Source: an uncultured Clostridia bacterium (GTDB taxonomy: Bacteria > Bacillota > Clostridia > Lachnospirales > Lachnospiraceae). Taken from it: a stretch of 5,243 nucleotides of DNA. The position numbers were made by a program, and so were the translations under genes. The notes under the pieces are model-generated. The model ran no database searches, had not been told where the DNA came from, and saw only the letters and a program-made list of their open reading frames with translations. Shown here piece after piece: positions 5,195-5,243 of the stretch. Location: NCBI GenBank assembly GCA_947178045.1, contig CAMWWR010000169.1, positions 1 to 5,243 of the forward strand, written 5' to 3'. Within the stretch, counting starts at the first letter, position 1, and every line of letters begins with the position of its first letter.

Positions 5195-5243
5195 CTCCCC
5201 GAGCTGGGCTCGAACCAGCAACACCGCGGTTAACAGCCGCGTG
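5195..5243 (-). tRNA. tRNA-Asn (GTT), 3' part, cut by window end
   Basis: The minus strand shows the anticodon stem CGCGG/CCGCG, the loop CTGTTAA with anticodon GTT (plus-strand 5232-5234), the T-arm GCTGG TTCGAGC CCAGC, the acceptor half TCGGGGA, and discriminator G73. The 5' half (acceptor 5' strand and most of the D-arm) lies beyond the window. CCA is not encoded: the discriminator is followed directly by seven T residues. Confidence 0.95.

Overview
The window reads as a stretch of a Bacillota chromosome, most likely a gut-type clostridium (Oscillospirales/Ruminococcaceae-like). The evidence is moderate-to-high GC genes with AT-rich intergenic stretches, strong AGGAGG-type ribosome binding sites, a TTG start, U-rich intrinsic terminators, tRNA genes without an encoded CCA, and a clostridial-type XRE domain. 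The taxonomic placement is inference; no marker gene is present.

Layout. (1) Positions 3-2402, plus strand: the 3' part of a methyl-accepting chemotaxis protein, cut by the window start inside its first membrane helix. Its large extracellular sensor has helical flanks and a beta-rich middle. A strong terminator follows. (2) Positions 2587-3507, plus strand: a DHH/DHHA1-family phosphoesterase. It has its own extended -10 promoter and starts at TTG behind a near-perfect Shine-Dalgarno. It ends at a terminator-like GGACTGTCCC palindrome. (3) Positions 3508-4006: a gene-poor stretch with several stem-loops, two repeat modules, a promoter, a 22-bp AT-rich palindrome and a structured leader. (4) Positions 4007-4786, plus strand: a fusion of an N-terminal XRE/Cro-type helix-turn-helix to an orotate-phosphoribosyltransferase-like domain. 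(5) Positions 4787-5004: copies of the same repeat modules, a 13-bp terminator and a short tandem repeat. (6) Positions 5005-5243, minus strand: tRNA-Cys(GCA), with its promoter and terminator, and the 3' part of tRNA-Asn(GTT).

The most interesting item is the XRE-phosphoribosyltransferase fusion. The PRPP-binding motif (two Asp) and the substrate-loop Lys are kept. The flexible catalytic loop is shortened and lacks the Lys and His that enzymatic PyrE needs, and the Lys of the AYKG motif is His. This looks like a PRPP- or pyrimidine-sensing transcription factor, similar in logic to but different in architecture from Bacillus PurR, with a candidate autoregulatory operator in its own leader. 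The shared repeat modules on both sides of this gene are the second point of interest, and the beta-rich insertion in the chemoreceptor sensor is the third. The three protein genes appear to be separate transcription units with no evident shared pathway.
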